64,000 nt of DNA from Streptomyces lavendofoliae (GCF_014649735.1 NZ_BMTP01000002.1:303697-367696); one strand, 5' to 3'; counted from the stretch's first letter, positions 30,386 through 40,344 are shown. Notes: a model not told the origin generated them from the sequence alone. Made by a program: numbers and translations.

Positions 30386-31174
30386 GTGGGAGAGAACGTC
30401 CCGGTACGCTGCCCGGCCTGCCGCCGGACCCACGGCTACGCGCCACCCGTCTACCCGTGCCCCTGCGGCGCCCCCGTCGTCCCGCCCCTGCTCAGGGGCG
30501 CCCCCGCCGAGCCGGTCATCCACCGCGCCTGGACCGACGAGTGGGTCACCGTGCGGTGCGCGGAGTGCGGGCGCCAGGACCAGTGGCCGCAGCCCGAGCT
30601 GGGCTGTCCGTGCGGCACGGTGCTGCGCGTCCCGGTGCGGCCGGTGACCGCCGTACCGCAGCAGCCCTCCCCCGCGGCCGGAAACGATCCCCAGGGCCCG
30701 CCGCCCGCGGCCACGGCCTCCACGACCGGGGTGTCGACGGTGCCCGCGCACATACCGCTGCCCCGCACCGCGGCGGTGCCCCGGCCCTCCTTCCGGCCGG
30801 TGACGATCCGCACCGCTCGGGACGCGGTCACCACCGCCGCGCTGTACCTCCGGTGGCTGGGCTTCCGGGACGTCGTCCAGCCCGAGGACCACTCCGGCGC
30901 CGATTCCGGCTCGGGGGTCGACCTGCGCGGCGCCGGCCTGGTCGCCCAGGTGGACCCGACCACCCGGCCCACGTCCCTGCGCGCCGTCGAGTGCCTCTGG
31001 CTGACGGGCCTGGCCGCGTCGGCGACCAGCGTGTCGTTCTCGCTGGCGGGGTACGAGGACCGGGCCCGCGCCCGTGCCGACCGGCTGCGGCTGCCGCTGT
31101 TCGTCATGGACCTCACCGGCACCCCGCAGCCGGTCAACGGCGCCGCGGACGAACTCGTCGCCCGGGGCGCCTGA
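30386..31174 (+). CDS. Zinc-ribbon protein with restriction-endonuclease-like (Mrr-type) C-terminal domain
   Basis: 262 aa. Two CxxC zinc ribbons stand at the start (VRCPACRRTHGYAPPVYPCPCG and VRCAECGRQDQWPQPELGCPCG). A Pro/Ala-rich linker follows, then a domain of about 110 residues reading AALYLRWLGFRDVVQPEDHSG...GVDLRGAGLVAQVD. This resembles the Mrr nuclease core (helix, D, then Q-V-K), but the usual catalytic Lys after QV is Asp here, so nuclease activity is doubtful. GTG 30386 has AAGGGGG 6 bp upstream. Function unknown. Confidence 0.72.
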   Translation: MGENVPVRCPACRRTHGYAPPVYPCPCGAPVVPPLLRGAPAEPVIHRAWTDEWVTVRCAECGRQDQWPQPELGCPCGTVLRVPVRPVTAVPQQPSPAAGNDPQGPPPAATASTTGVSTVPAHIPLPRTAAVPRPSFRPVTIRTARDAVTTAALYLRWLGFRDVVQPEDHSGADSGSGVDLRGAGLVAQVDPTTRPTSLRAVECLWLTGLAASATSVSFSLAGYEDRARARADRLRLPLFVMDLTGTPQPVNGAADELVARGA

Positions 31175-31200
31175 CCGCCGGACCGCGTCATCACGGGTTG

Positions 31201-31224
31201 CCGGGCCGGCCCGGACCGGCCCGG
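31201..31224. terminator. Terminator between convergent genes
   Basis: Perfect arms CCGGGCCGG (31201-31209) and CCGGCCCGG (31216-31224), loop 6. Confidence 0.55.
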
Positions 31225-31277
31225 CGGGGCGATGGGCCGGCCCGGCGCGAGCGGGCCGGGCGACGGCGGGGGCTCCG

Positions 31278-32882
31278 CTAGCCGCCGTGGACGCGGCGGA
31301 GCTCGACCTTTCGCACCTTGCCGCTGACCGTCATCGGAAAGGCGTCGAGGACCTCCAGCCGGCGCGGGACCTTGTAGTGCGCGAGCCGTTCGCGGCAGAA
31401 GGCCGTGATGTCGTCGAGGGTCGGCGGGTCGGCCGGGTCGCGGGGGATCACGCAGGCGAGGACCTCCTCCCCGTACCGCTCGTCCGGGACCCCGACGACC
31501 TGCACATCGGCGATCTTCGGGTGGGCGTGCAGGAACTCCTCGATCTCGCGCGGGTAGACGTTCTCACCGCCCCTGATGATCATGTCCTTGATCCGGCCGA
31601 CGATCCGGACGTACCCGTCCTCCCGCATCACCGCGAGGTCACCCGTGTGCATCCAGCGGCCCGCGTCGATCGCCTCGGCCGTCCTCTCCGGCTCGTCCCA
31701 GTAGCCGAGCATCACGCTGTAGCCGCGCGTGCGCAGCTCGCCCGTCTCGCCGCGCGGCAGGGTCGTACCGGTGGCCGGGTCGACGACCTTCACCTCGACG
31801 TGCGGCATGACCCGCCCCACCGTGCCGGTGCGCCGCTCCAGGTCGTCGTCGCGCCGGGTCTGGGTGGAGACCGGGGACGTCTCCGTCATGCCGTAGCAAA
31901 TGGACACCTCCGCCATGTGCATCTCGGCCACCACCCGTTTCATCACCTCCACCGGGCAGGGCGAGCCCGCCATGATGCCGGTGCGCAGCGAGGAGAGGTC
32001 GTACGCGGCGAAGTCCGGCAGGTTCAGCTCGGCGATGAACATCGTGGGCACGCCGTACAGGGAGGTGCACCGCTCCCGCTGCACGGCGCGCAGGGTGGCG
32101 GCGGGGTCGAAGGAGGGGGCGGGGATCACCGCGCACGCCCCGTGGGAGGTGGCGGCCAGGTTCCCCATGACCATGCCGAAGCAGTGGTAGAAGGGGACGG
32201 GCAGGCAGATCCGGTCGCGCTCGGTGTAGCCGAGCATCTCCCCCACGAAGAACCCGTTGTTGAGGATGTTGTGGTGGGTGAGGGTGGCACCCTTGGGGAA
32301 GCCGGTGGTGCCGGAGGTGTACTGGATGTTGATGGGGTCGTCGCACGACAGCTCCGCCTCCCGCGCGGCGAGTTCGCCGTCCGGGACCGTCCCCGCCAGC
32401 AGCTCGTCCCACGACGGGTCGCCGATGTAGTGCACCGCCCGCAGCCGTGGGCAGTCGGCGCGCACCCGGTCCACCAGGTCCCGGTAGTCGCTCGTCCTGT
32501 GGGCAAGGGACGCGATCAGCAGGGACACCCCCGCCTGGTTCAGCACGTACGCCAGCTCGTGCGCCCGGTACGCCGGGTTGATGTTCACCATGATCGCGCC
32601 GATCCGGGCGGTGGCGTACTGCGTGAGCACCCACTCCGGGCAGTTCACCGCCCAGATCCCGACCCGGTCGCCCCTGCCGGTGCCCGCCGCCATGAGTGCC
32701 CGCGCCAGCCGGTCGACGGCCGCGCCGAACTCGGCGTACGTCCAGCGCCGCCCCGACGGGACGTCGACCAGCGCCTCCCGGCCGGGGAACCGCTCCACCG
32801 CCCGCGCCAGGTTCGCCCCGATGGTGTCGCCGAGCAGGGGCGTGTCGCTCGTGCCGTGCGCGTAGGACGTCCCGGCGCTCAT
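31278..32882 (-). CDS. AMP-dependent acyl-CoA synthetase (FadD/medium-chain type)
   Basis: ANL-superfamily ligase, 534 aa, activating a carboxylic acid via acyl-adenylate to its CoA thioester. Motifs: [18 protein letters not shown] (P-loop), [67 protein letters not shown] and the catalytic Lys in [14 protein letters not shown] 32882 overlaps the stop of the preceding ligase gene (ATGA). A second acyl-CoA synthetase in the same operon suggests different chain lengths or substrates. Confidence 0.9.
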   Translation of the reverse strand: MSAGTSYAHGTSDTPLLGDTIGANLARAVERFPGREALVDVPSGRRWTYAEFGAAVDRLARALMAAGTGRGDRVGIWAVNCPEWVLTQYATARIGAIMVNINPAYRAHELAYVLNQAGVSLLIASLAHRTSDYRDLVDRVRADCPRLRAVHYIGDPSWDELLAGTVPDGELAAREAELSCDDPINIQYTSGTTGFPKGATLTHHNILNNGFFVGEMLGYTERDRICLPVPFYHCFGMVMGNLAATSHGACAVIPAPSFDPAATLRAVQRERCTSLYGVPTMFIAELNLPDFAAYDLSSLRTGIMAGSPCPVEVMKRVVAEMHMAEVSICYGMTETSPVSTQTRRDDDLERRTGTVGRVMPHVEVKVVDPATGTTLPRGETGELRTRGYSVMLGYWDEPERTAEAIDAGRWMHTGDLAVMREDGYVRIVGRIKDMIIRGGENVYPREIEEFLHAHPKIADVQVVGVPDERYGEEVLACVIPRDPADPPTLDDITAFCRERLAHYKVPRRLEVLDAFPMTVSGKVRKVELRRVHGG

Positions 32883-34693
32883 GCGGAGTCCCCCCGGTCC
32901 GCCCGGTCCGCCCGGTCCGCCCGGTCCCCGTGGTGCCCCTCGGTGTACTCGGCCGCCGAGCCCGCCGCCGTACGCTCGCGGAGCTCGATCCGGCGGATCT
33001 TCCCCGACACGGTCTTCGGCAACTCCGCGAACTCGATGCGACGGATGCGCTTGTACGGCGCGAGGACCGCGCGGGAGTGCGCGAACAGCGCCTCGGCCGT
33101 CTCGGGGCCCGGCTCCCAGCCGTCGGCGAGGACGACGTACGCCTTCGGCACCGCGAGCCGCACCGGGTCGGGCGCCGGGACCACCGCCGCCTCCGCCACC
33201 GCCGCGTGCTCCAGTAGTGCGCTCTCCAGCTCGAACGGCGAGATCTTGTAGTCGGACGCCTTGAACACGTCGTCGCCGCGGCCCACGTACGTCACGTACC
33301 CGTCGGCGTCGCGCGAGCCGATGTCACCGGTGCGGTAGTAGCCGCCGGCCATCGCCTCGGCCGTACGCTCCGGGTCACCGTGGTAGCCGGCCATCACCCC
33401 CACCGGGGCGGTGGACAGGTCGACGGCGATCTCGCCCTCGTCCGCGCCCGGCTTCCCGGTCACCGGGTCCAGCAGTTCGATGCGGAAGCCGGGGCTCGGC
33501 CGCCCCATGGAGCCCGCCTTCAGCAGTTGGCCGGGACTGTTGGAGACCTGGACGGCCGTCTCCGTCTGCCCGAAGCCGTCCCGGATCGTGACGCCCCAGG
33601 CGCGGCGGACCGTCTCGATGACCTCGGGGTTCAGCGGTTCACCGGCCGCGACGACCTCGCGCGGCGGGGTGCGCAGCGCGGACAGGTCCGCCTGGATCAG
33701 CATGCGCCACACGGTGGGTGGGGCGCAGAAACTCGTGACGCCGTGCCGGTCCATCTCGGCCATCAGGCGGGTGGCGTCGAAGCGCGTGTAGTTGTGGACG
33801 AAGACGGTCGCCTCGGCGTTCCAGGGCGCGAACAGGTTGGACCAGGCGTGCTTGGCCCAGCCGGGCGAGGAGATGTTGAGGTGCACGTCGCCGGGCCGGA
33901 GCCCGATCCAGTACATCGTCGACAAATGACCGATGGGGTACGAGCTGTGGGTGTGCTCGACGAGCTTGGGGCGGGCGGTGGTGCCCGAGGTGAAGTACAG
34001 CATGAGGGGGTCGTCGGCGGCGGTGTCGCCGTCGGGGACGAAGGGCGCGTGGGCGGCCCGGCCCCCGGCCGGGTCCCCGGCCGCGTGGTCGTCCGGATGG
34101 CCGGCCGTGTGGTCGTCCGGATGGCCGGCCGTGTGGTCGTCGCCGGCCTCGGCCCCGGCCTCGTAGGCGACCCAGTCCGGGACGCGCGCCCCGACGGCGA
34201 TCCGCGTGTAGTCGCCGGGTACGGCGTCGAACTTGCCGGTGTCCTCGGACCGTACGATCACGTGGCGCGCCCGGCCGCGCTCGACGCGGTCGGCGAGGTC
34301 GGCCGGGCCGAGCAGCGGCGTGGCGGGGATGACGACCGCCCGCAGCTTCATCGCCGCGAGGGCGGTCTCCCACAGCTCGACCTGGTTGCCGAGCATCACC
34401 AGGATCCGGTCACCGGGCCGGACCCCCAGCCCGCGCAGCCGGCCGGCGACCCGGTCGGAGCGGGTGCGCATCTCGGCGAAGCCGACCCGGGTCTCGGTGC
34501 CGTCCTCCTCCACGATGTGCAGCGCGGTGCGGTCGTTGCCCTCGGCGATGACGTCGAACCAGTCCAGCGCCCAGTTGAACCGGGCGGGCCGGGGCCAGGT
34601 GAAGCCGGCGTACGCCGCCTCGTAGTCCTGCCGGTGCCGCAGCAGGAAGTCCCGCGCCTCCCGGAACTCCCGTGTCGCGCCGCTCTCCGCCAT
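32879..34693 (-). CDS. AMP-dependent acyl-CoA synthetase (acetyl/aryl-CoA synthetase type)
   Basis: 604 aa, ANL superfamily, closer to medium-chain/benzoate-CoA ligases: [66 protein letters not shown], catalytic Lys in [11 protein letters not shown]. An expanded, His/Asp-rich insertion before the P-loop comes from 24-bp tandem repeats (34078-34141), and the C-terminus [15 protein letters not shown] from 9-bp repeats (32890-32928). SD GAGGAGGA precedes ATG 34693. First gene of the operon, divergent from a LuxR-type regulator. Confidence 0.88.
   Translation of the reverse strand: MAESGATREFREARDFLLRHRQDYEAAYAGFTWPRPARFNWALDWFDVIAEGNDRTALHIVEEDGTETRVGFAEMRTRSDRVAGRLRGLGVRPGDRILVMLGNQVELWETALAAMKLRAVVIPATPLLGPADLADRVERGRARHVIVRSEDTGKFDAVPGDYTRIAVGARVPDWVAYEAGAEAGDDHTAGHPDDHTAGHPDDHAAGDPAGGRAAHAPFVPDGDTAADDPLMLYFTSGTTARPKLVEHTHSSYPIGHLSTMYWIGLRPGDVHLNISSPGWAKHAWSNLFAPWNAEATVFVHNYTRFDATRLMAEMDRHGVTSFCAPPTVWRMLIQADLSALRTPPREVVAAGEPLNPEVIETVRRAWGVTIRDGFGQTETAVQVSNSPGQLLKAGSMGRPSPGFRIELLDPVTGKPGADEGEIAVDLSTAPVGVMAGYHGDPERTAEAMAGGYYRTGDIGSRDADGYVTYVGRGDDVFKASDYKISPFELESALLEHAAVAEAAVVPAPDPVRLAVPKAYVVLADGWEPGPETAEALFAHSRAVLAPYKRIRRIEFAELPKTVSGKIRRIELRERTAAGSAAEYTEGHHGDRADRADRADRGDSA
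32890..32928. repeat. 9-bp tandem repeat at ligase C-terminus
   Basis: GGTCCGCCC repeated about four times, encoding (DRA)n on the minus strand; in-frame length polymorphism likely. Confidence 0.7.
34078..34141. repeat. 24-bp in-frame tandem repeat inside the acyl-CoA synthetase
   Basis: About 2.7 copies of a 24-bp unit containing GTGTGGTCGTCCGGATGGCC, encoding [12 protein letters not shown] repeats in a surface loop upstream of the P-loop. Multiples of three keep the frame. Confidence 0.75.
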
Positions 34694-34754
34694 GCGTCCT
34701 CCTCATTGCCCGACCCGTCGCCGACATCGTGTAATCGGTGACCCAGGTCTCACT

Positions 34755-34770
34755 ACCCCCGAACGGGGGT
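34755..34770. promoter_or_regulatory. Palindrome ACCCCC-GAAC-GGGGGT in the divergent promoter region
   Basis: Perfect 6-bp arms between the acyl-CoA synthetase operon and the GAF-LuxR regulator, 16 bp before the proposed regulator start. Likely operator of that regulator (inference). Confidence 0.55.
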
Positions 34771-34785
34771 GAAGGGGCGGTGCAC

Positions 34786-35661
34786 GTGCCCGAGCACGCG
34801 GAAGCTGTGGAGATACGCGCGGCGCTGCTGCGTCTGCGCCGCACGACCGGGCTGCCCATCGCCTTCGGCGGGCTGCTGGGCGACGGTCGCCGGATGCGGA
34901 TCGCCGAGGTGAACGGCGCGCTGTCGACCGCCCTGAGCGGGCTCGCGATCGGAGCGGGCAACGGGCTCGGTGGCAGGGCGATGGCGCTGGCCAGGCCGTG
35001 CGCCGTGACCGACTACGCGTCGGCGCGGCACATCAGCCACGAGTACGACGGTCCGGTGGCGGCCGAGGGGCTGCGGTCGGTGCTCGCCGTGCCGGTGATC
35101 GTCCGGCGGCGGGTACGCGGCGTGCTGTACGGCGGGTTGCGCGAGCCGGTGCCGCTCGGACACCGGGTCCTCGACGCGGCGGTGGCCGCCGCGCGTGACG
35201 TGGAGCAGGCGCTGGCGGTGCGCGACGAGGCGCAGCGGCTCGCCGCGGCCGGGACGGATCACCCGCCGGGTGACCCGGCGCGCTGGGAGGCGGTCCGTGA
35301 GGCGCACGGCGAGCTGCGTGCGCTGGCGCCGCGGATCGGGGACCCGCGGCTGCGTGCGGAGCTGCTGGCGGTGTGCGAGCGGCTGGCCGGCTCGCAGGCG
35401 CCGTCGCCGGCCCCGGGGGCGGCGACGGGTCCGGCTCTGGGGTCCCCTGGTCCACTCGCGCCGCTCGCGCCGCTCGCGCCCAGGGAGGTGGACGTGCTGA
35501 CGGCGGTGGCGGCGGGAGCGACGAACGCGGGGGCGGCGGAACGGCTGGGTCTGCGGCCCGAGACGGTCAAGGGGTACCTCCGCTCCGCGATGCGGAAGCT
35601 GGGCGCGCACACACGGCTGGAAGCGGTGGTGGCGGCCCGGCGGGCGGGCCTACTGCCGTGA
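34786..35661 (+). CDS. GAF-domain LuxR-type transcriptional regulator
   Basis: 291 aa. An N-terminal GAF-like sensor (LRRTTGLPIAFGGLLG...LGGRAMALARPCAVTDYASARHISHEYDGPVAAEGLRSVLAVPVIVRRRVRGVLYGG) and a C-terminal LuxR HTH (LAPREVDVLTAVAAGATNAGAAERLGLRPETVKGYLRSAMRKLGAHTRLEAVVAARR) are clear; an Ala/Pro-rich linker joins them. I choose GTG 34786 because AAGGGG lies 8 bp upstream; GTG 34738 and 34780 are in frame. Divergent from, and probably controlling, the two acyl-CoA synthetases. Confidence 0.85.
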   Translation: MPEHAEAVEIRAALLRLRRTTGLPIAFGGLLGDGRRMRIAEVNGALSTALSGLAIGAGNGLGGRAMALARPCAVTDYASARHISHEYDGPVAAEGLRSVLAVPVIVRRRVRGVLYGGLREPVPLGHRVLDAAVAAARDVEQALAVRDEAQRLAAAGTDHPPGDPARWEAVREAHGELRALAPRIGDPRLRAELLAVCERLAGSQAPSPAPGAATGPALGSPGPLAPLAPLAPREVDVLTAVAAGATNAGAAERLGLRPETVKGYLRSAMRKLGAHTRLEAVVAARRAGLLP

Positions 35662-35675
35662 GTCGGCGATGCGGG

Positions 35676-36050
35676 GCGGCCGGGAGGCCGGGGGTGGGGG
35701 CCGGGGGCCGGCGGCCGGGAGGCCGGGGGCCGGAAGGCCGGGGGCCGGCGGCCGGAAGGCCGGGGGCCGGAAGGCCGGGGGCCGGCGGCCGGGAGCCGGA
35801 AGGCCGGGGGCCGGCGGCCGGGAGCCGGCGGCCGGGAGCCGGCGGCCGGGAGCCGGCGGCCGGGAGCCGGCGGCCGGAAGGCCGGGGGCCGGGAGCCGGC
35901 GGCCGGGAGGCCGGGGGCCGGGAGGCCGGGGGCCGGGAGGCCGGGGGCCGGGGGCCGGGGGCCGGGAGGCCGGGAGGCCGGGGGCCGGCGGCCGGAAGGC
36001 CGGGGGCCGGCGGCCGGAAGGCCGGGGGCCGGAAGGCCGGGGGCCGGCCC
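35676..36050. repeat. CCGG-rich minisatellite, about 375 bp
   Basis: Interleaved 7-9-bp units that all start with CCGG (CCGGGGG, CCGGCGG, CCGGGAG, CCGGAAGG), with no stop codon in several frames on either strand. It fills most of the 563-bp gap between the convergent regulator and winged-helix genes and creates long spurious ORFs. Extreme local GC content and dense self-complementarity (GGCCGG). Confidence 0.85.
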
Positions 36051-36224
36051 CCGATGCCGTGCGGGCGGTACGGGTTCGGCCCGAGGCGGTACGGGCCGCC
36101 CGGCCGCGCAGGTGCGGCGGCGCCCAACCTCCCCGGCCCCGGCCGGGACGACACCCCCCGCCGGGCCGGAGCGGCGGGCCGACGCACCGGACACGTCGTC
36201 CCGGGCTCCTCGCGGTGCGCCGGG

Positions 36225-37346
36225 TCAGCCCCGTGCCGCCGCCTGGACCGTCCCGTACCGCACGTCGCTCGCCTTCTCCGGGGCCAGCAGCGTCATCGTC
36301 CGTTCCGCCTCCTGCGCCAGGGCGGCGCGCTGCTCCCGGGTAAGCGTGCCGAACGGCTGGAGCGTCACCGTCACCCGGCCCTTCGTGGTCTCCTCGGGGC
36401 GCCAGACGCCGGCGAGGAACCCGTCGACGAGGAAGGTGCGGTACGCCTGGTTGCCCTTCCAGGTGCGGTCCTTGTACTCCGGCGGCACGACGCGCCGGCG
36501 GTCGGCGTGCGAGAGCAGCAGGTTGTCGAACTCGGGCAGGAGGCGCGGCGGCGCGGGGGTGTCCGGGTCGGGTCGGGGCGCGTCGGGCAGGTCGAACAGC
36601 TCGGCACCGTACTCGTCCTGGAAGGCCGTCAGCCGGGCCCGGAGCCGTTCGAAGGCGGCGCGCAGCCCCGTCAGGCCCGACCAGGTCTGCATGTCCTTGA
36701 CGGAGGCGGGGCCGAAGGCGGCGAGATAGCGCAGGACGGCTTCGTCCTGGCCGGCCGGCTCGGCGGACCTGCCGAGCCACGCCTCGGCGGTGGTCAGGGC
36801 CACCTGGCCGCTGCGCCCCCACAGGCCGCGCGGGGTGACCTGCACCAGGGGCAGCAGGCAGCGGGCGGCGACGGTCAGCCCGAGCGGATCGGCGTCCGGC
36901 CACTCCTTCAGCAGCGCCTGGCGGATCTCCTTCGGCGTACGGGGCCGCTCCTCCACCAGGTCGCGGCTGATCGCCCGGAGCCTCTGGAGGTCCACGCCCA
37001 CCAGCCCCTTACGGAACACCCCGAGCTCCCGGTCGCAGGCCGCCTGGGCGAACGGGCGCAGCGCGAGGACGTCGTCGGCGGTGTGCGTGTGGAGGGTGGA
37101 CCGCAGGGTGACGATCCGCGCCACCTCGCGCGACTCCATCGCCGCCGAAAGCTGCTCGGGGCGGAAGTCCGCGAGGCGGGCGGCGAGGGCGTAGTAGGGC
37201 GGTGCGGTGTTCTGGGCCTGGAGTCCGACGAGGTGGGCGACGGCTTGCTTCGCCGGCATGGGGGTACGACGCAGCAGGAGCTGCCGTGCCAGAGTGGCGC
37301 GGTTGAGGGCGCGGGCGCAGAGCACGGGCGTGTTCCGGGAGACCAT
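36225..37346 (-). CDS. Winged-helix DNA-binding protein (YcaQ/HTH_42 family)
   Basis: 373 aa. It starts with LCARALNRATLARQLLLRRTPMPAKQAVAHLVGLQAQNTAPPYYALAAR, typical of the HTH_42 family, with VTLRSTLHTHTADDVLALRP and LLPEFDNLLLSHADRRRVVPPEY further on. Family members include E. coli YcaQ/DNA interstrand crosslink glycosylase AlkX and Streptomyces AlkZ-like proteins; the QxQ-type motif VGLQAQNT corresponds to the AlkZ QΦQ active site, so a DNA glycosylase role is plausible. ATG 37346. Confidence 0.82.
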   Translation of the reverse strand: MVSRNTPVLCARALNRATLARQLLLRRTPMPAKQAVAHLVGLQAQNTAPPYYALAARLADFRPEQLSAAMESREVARIVTLRSTLHTHTADDVLALRPFAQAACDRELGVFRKGLVGVDLQRLRAISRDLVEERPRTPKEIRQALLKEWPDADPLGLTVAARCLLPLVQVTPRGLWGRSGQVALTTAEAWLGRSAEPAGQDEAVLRYLAAFGPASVKDMQTWSGLTGLRAAFERLRARLTAFQDEYGAELFDLPDAPRPDPDTPAPPRLLPEFDNLLLSHADRRRVVPPEYKDRTWKGNQAYRTFLVDGFLAGVWRPEETTKGRVTVTLQPFGTLTREQRAALAQEAERTMTLLAPEKASDVRYGTVQAAARG

Positions 37347-37459
37347 GCACCGCACGCTACGCACCCTTGAGGACGGATACCGTCCTCGATGACGTCACGG
37401 CCCGGTCATGCCGCCGCAAACCGGGACGTATATGGTTCGACCCGGGAGGTGAGACCCCG

Positions 37460-38578
37460 ATGACCCTGCCTTCGAAGAAGCCGAACTGGCGGCGCCGCTC
37501 CACGGCGCCCGAGCCCGTCCGCGTACCCGCAGATCCGCCCGCCGCGTCCCCCGACCGGGGGAGCGTGGTGCAGGCGTCGCTGTACCGGGACGGCCGCAAG
37601 GTCTCCTCCCCCAGTTCCCTGGCCGAGACGTTCCGGCGGCTGCGCGACGAGCCGGACGGCATGGCCTGGATAGGGCTGCACCGCCCCTCGGAGGAGGAAC
37701 TCCTCTCGCTGGCCGCGGAGTTCGACCTGCACGAGCTGGCCGTCGAGGACGCCATGGAGGCCCACCAGCGCCCCAAGCTGGAACGGTACGGCGACACGCT
37801 CTTCGTCGTCCTGCGCGCCGCCCGGTACCTCGACGCGCAGGAGGAGGTCGACTTCGGAGAACTCCACGTCTTCCTCGGCCCGGATTTCCTCATCACGGTC
37901 CGGCACGGCGCCGCCCCCGACCTCTCCGCCGTCCGCCGGCGCATGGAGGAGACCCCGGAACTCCTGGCCCTGGGCCCGGAGGCGGTGCTGTACGCCATCC
38001 TCGACGCGGTCGTCGACGGCTACGCCCCGGTGGTGGAGGGCGTCCAGAACGACATCGACGAGATCGAGACCGAGGTCTTCCGGGGCGACCCGGAGGTGTC
38101 CCGCCGCATCTACGAACTCTCCCGCGAGATGGTCGAGTTCCAGCGCGCCACCCGCCCATTGGTCGGCATGCTGCACAACCTGATGGCCGGCTTCGCCAAG
38201 TACGGCACGGACGAGGAACTCCAGCGGCACCTGCGGGACGTCGCCGACCACGTCACCCACACCAGCGAGCGCGTGGACGGTTTCCGCCAGGCCCTCACCG
38301 AGATCCTCACGGTCAACGCGACCCTGGTCACGCAGCAGCAGAACGCGGAGATGCGGGCGCTGGCGGAGGCGGGCTTCGAGCAGAACGAGGAGATCAAGAA
38401 GATCTCGTCGTGGGCGGCCATCCTCTTCGCCCCCACGCTGGTGGGAACCATCTACGGCATGAACTTCGACCACATGCCGGAGCTGCACTGGGTCTACGGG
38501 TATCCGTTCGCGATCCTGCTGATGGCAGTGGTGTGCTCGAGTCTGTACGTCATCTTCAAGCGGCGCGACTGGCTGTAG
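37460..38578 (+). CDS. corA: CorA-family magnesium/cobalt transporter
   Basis: 372 aa. The cytosolic N-terminal domain is followed by a long helix and two C-terminal membrane helices. The signature YGMNFDHMPEL with the GMN selectivity motif lies between them (IYGMNFDHMPELHW), and the protein ends KRRDWL. GGGAGGT at 37444-37450 is about 10 bp before ATG 37460. Complete. Confidence 0.94.
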   Translation: MTLPSKKPNWRRRSTAPEPVRVPADPPAASPDRGSVVQASLYRDGRKVSSPSSLAETFRRLRDEPDGMAWIGLHRPSEEELLSLAAEFDLHELAVEDAMEAHQRPKLERYGDTLFVVLRAARYLDAQEEVDFGELHVFLGPDFLITVRHGAAPDLSAVRRRMEETPELLALGPEAVLYAILDAVVDGYAPVVEGVQNDIDEIETEVFRGDPEVSRRIYELSREMVEFQRATRPLVGMLHNLMAGFAKYGTDEELQRHLRDVADHVTHTSERVDGFRQALTEILTVNATLVTQQQNAEMRALAEAGFEQNEEIKKISSWAAILFAPTLVGTIYGMNFDHMPELHWVYGYPFAILLMAVVCSSLYVIFKRRDWL

Positions 38579-38994
38579 GTGCCAGACCGACGCGACTGAT
38601 CAAATTCGCGATAACGAATGACCTGGGAGGGTCGTTTCGAGGCCCTGGGGGAATCTGGGGGGAATGCGCGCGCGACGCCAGGGGAGGGAGCGGTCGCCCT
38701 CTTCATCTGCTGTTCCGCACGCTTCGTGCGGCCTGCCTCCGAACCCCCGCCCCTCGTGGACAAGAGAGGGAGCGGCTCGATGGCGTTTCGATGTCCCTTC
38801 GCTCCGACCCTGTCGGGCCCGAGAAGTCCAGCTCGCGCGCGTCGAGCCCTGTCCAACCGAGACCGTCGGCCAAATCCGCGAACGGTCGTCGACACCTCCC
38901 AAGGCCCGTGCGATCGAGGCAGGGTGGTGAAGGCCCGCGGCGACCGATATCGCCCGGGCCGCCGATGCGTGGTGCGTTCCGCTCGTATTCCGGT
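38579..38994. other. Intergenic region at the left edge of the accessory segment
   Basis: 416 bp. Holds an inverted repeat ATTCG-CGATAA-CGAAT (38604-38619), a G-rich block GGGGGAATC...GGGGGGAATGCG (38647-38674) that recurs at 54435-54462, and a small hairpin CCGCACG-CTT-CGTGCGG (about 38716). No convincing gene. Confidence 0.45.
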
Positions 38995-40281
38995 CTATCC
39001 CGACCACGTCGGCCAGGCGCGCGCCGGGCTCCTGTGGGCCGCGACGACGGCCGCAGGAGCGGCCGCGAAGGCGAGGGCGCCGCACAGGACGGCGAGGATC
39101 GGGTAGCCGGTGGCGGCGACGACGATGCCGGAGGCCAGGCCGCCGACGGCGCCCGCGACGGCGACGGCGACGTCGACCAGTCCCTGGACCTTGGCGCGGG
39201 TGGCCAGGGGTGTGCTGTTGGTGACGATCGCGGTGCCGGTGACCAGGCCGAAATTCCAGCCGACGCCGAGCAGCACGAGGGCGAGGGTGAGCAGGGTGAA
39301 GGAGTGGCCGGGGGCGAGGGCGGCGACTACTCCCGCGGTGAGCAGCGTGCCGGCCGTCACCACGCTCATGGCGGTGGCGCCGAAGCGGTCGACGAGGCGG
39401 CCGGCCAGCGGCGACGGCAAGTACATGGAACCGGTGTGCAGGGCGATGACCAGGCCGGATGCGGCGGTGCCGAGGCCGTGGGCATGCATGTGGATGGGGG
39501 TCATGGTCATCACGGCGACCATGACGAGCTGGCTGAGGACGAGGACCACGACGCCGACGAGCAGGCCGGGGCCGGGCCGGGCCGAGGAGTGCGCGGATGC
39601 GCCCTCGTCCGAGGCCGCGGGCAGGGTGCGGGCGAGCACCAGCGGGTCCGGGCGCAGCCATATGAGGAGGGTGAGGGCGGCCAGGGTGAACGCGGCCGTG
39701 GAGAGAAGGAACAGACCGGTCAGTACGGGCAGGTGGAGCGCGGTCGCGAGGTGCCCGGCGGGGGTGGTCAGCAGAGGTCCGGCGATGCCGCCGGCGGTGG
39801 TGGCGACGATGACGGTGGAGGTGGCGCGGGCGCGCTGACGGGGTGCGGCGAGGTCGGCTCCCGCGTAGCGGGCTTGGAGGTTGGACGTGGTGCCGGCGCC
39901 GTAGAGGAAGAGGGAGACGAACAGCAGCGCGGGGCTGTCGAGTGCGGCCGAGGCGACGACGCCGGCACCGCCGAGGGCGCCGGTGAGGTATCCGGCGGTC
40001 AGTCCGGGTCGGCGGCCGAGGCGCTGGGAGACGCGTCCGACGGCGACGGCGGTGACGGCGGAGCCCGCGGTGAGCAGGGCGACGGGCAGTCCGGACAGCG
40101 AGGTGTCGTGGAGCATCTGCCCGGCCAGCAGCCCGGCGACGGTGACACCGGCAGCGAGGCCGACGCCGCTGAGCACCTGGGAGACGAGCAGCACGGTCAG
40201 GGTGCGCTTCTGCACCGCGGATATGGAGGGGAAATCGGCGGTGGGCGGGGTGCGTGTGGAGGCGAGGGGCGAGTGGCCCAT
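38995..40281 (-). CDS. MFS transporter
   Basis: 428 aa with about 12 hydrophobic helices. TVLLVSQVLSGVGLAAG in helix 1, the motif-A-like VGRVSQRLGRRPGLTAG in loop 2-3 and AGRLVDRFGATAMS in loop 8-9 identify the family. Substrate unknown; next to flavin reductase and flavin monooxygenase genes on the same strand, so it may export or import their substrate. Confidence 0.88.
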   Translation of the reverse strand: MGHSPLASTRTPPTADFPSISAVQKRTLTVLLVSQVLSGVGLAAGVTVAGLLAGQMLHDTSLSGLPVALLTAGSAVTAVAVGRVSQRLGRRPGLTAGYLTGALGGAGVVASAALDSPALLFVSLFLYGAGTTSNLQARYAGADLAAPRQRARATSTVIVATTAGGIAGPLLTTPAGHLATALHLPVLTGLFLLSTAAFTLAALTLLIWLRPDPLVLARTLPAASDEGASAHSSARPGPGLLVGVVVLVLSQLVMVAVMTMTPIHMHAHGLGTAASGLVIALHTGSMYLPSPLAGRLVDRFGATAMSVVTAGTLLTAGVVAALAPGHSFTLLTLALVLLGVGWNFGLVTGTAIVTNSTPLATRAKVQGLVDVAVAVAGAVGGLASGIVVAATGYPILAVLCGALAFAAAPAAVVAAHRSPARAWPTWSG

Positions 40282-40344
40282 GTGATCCGTACTTTCGGGG
40301 GAGGCCGGGGTGGCGGGTTGCCGGGCGGGGCGGTCCGGTGTTCG

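Noticed and set aside
35259..36903. Pro/Gly/Arg-rich long ORFs in the minisatellite
   Set aside because: They arise from the stop-free CCGG repeat in all frames; low-complexity translation, no start or domain support.
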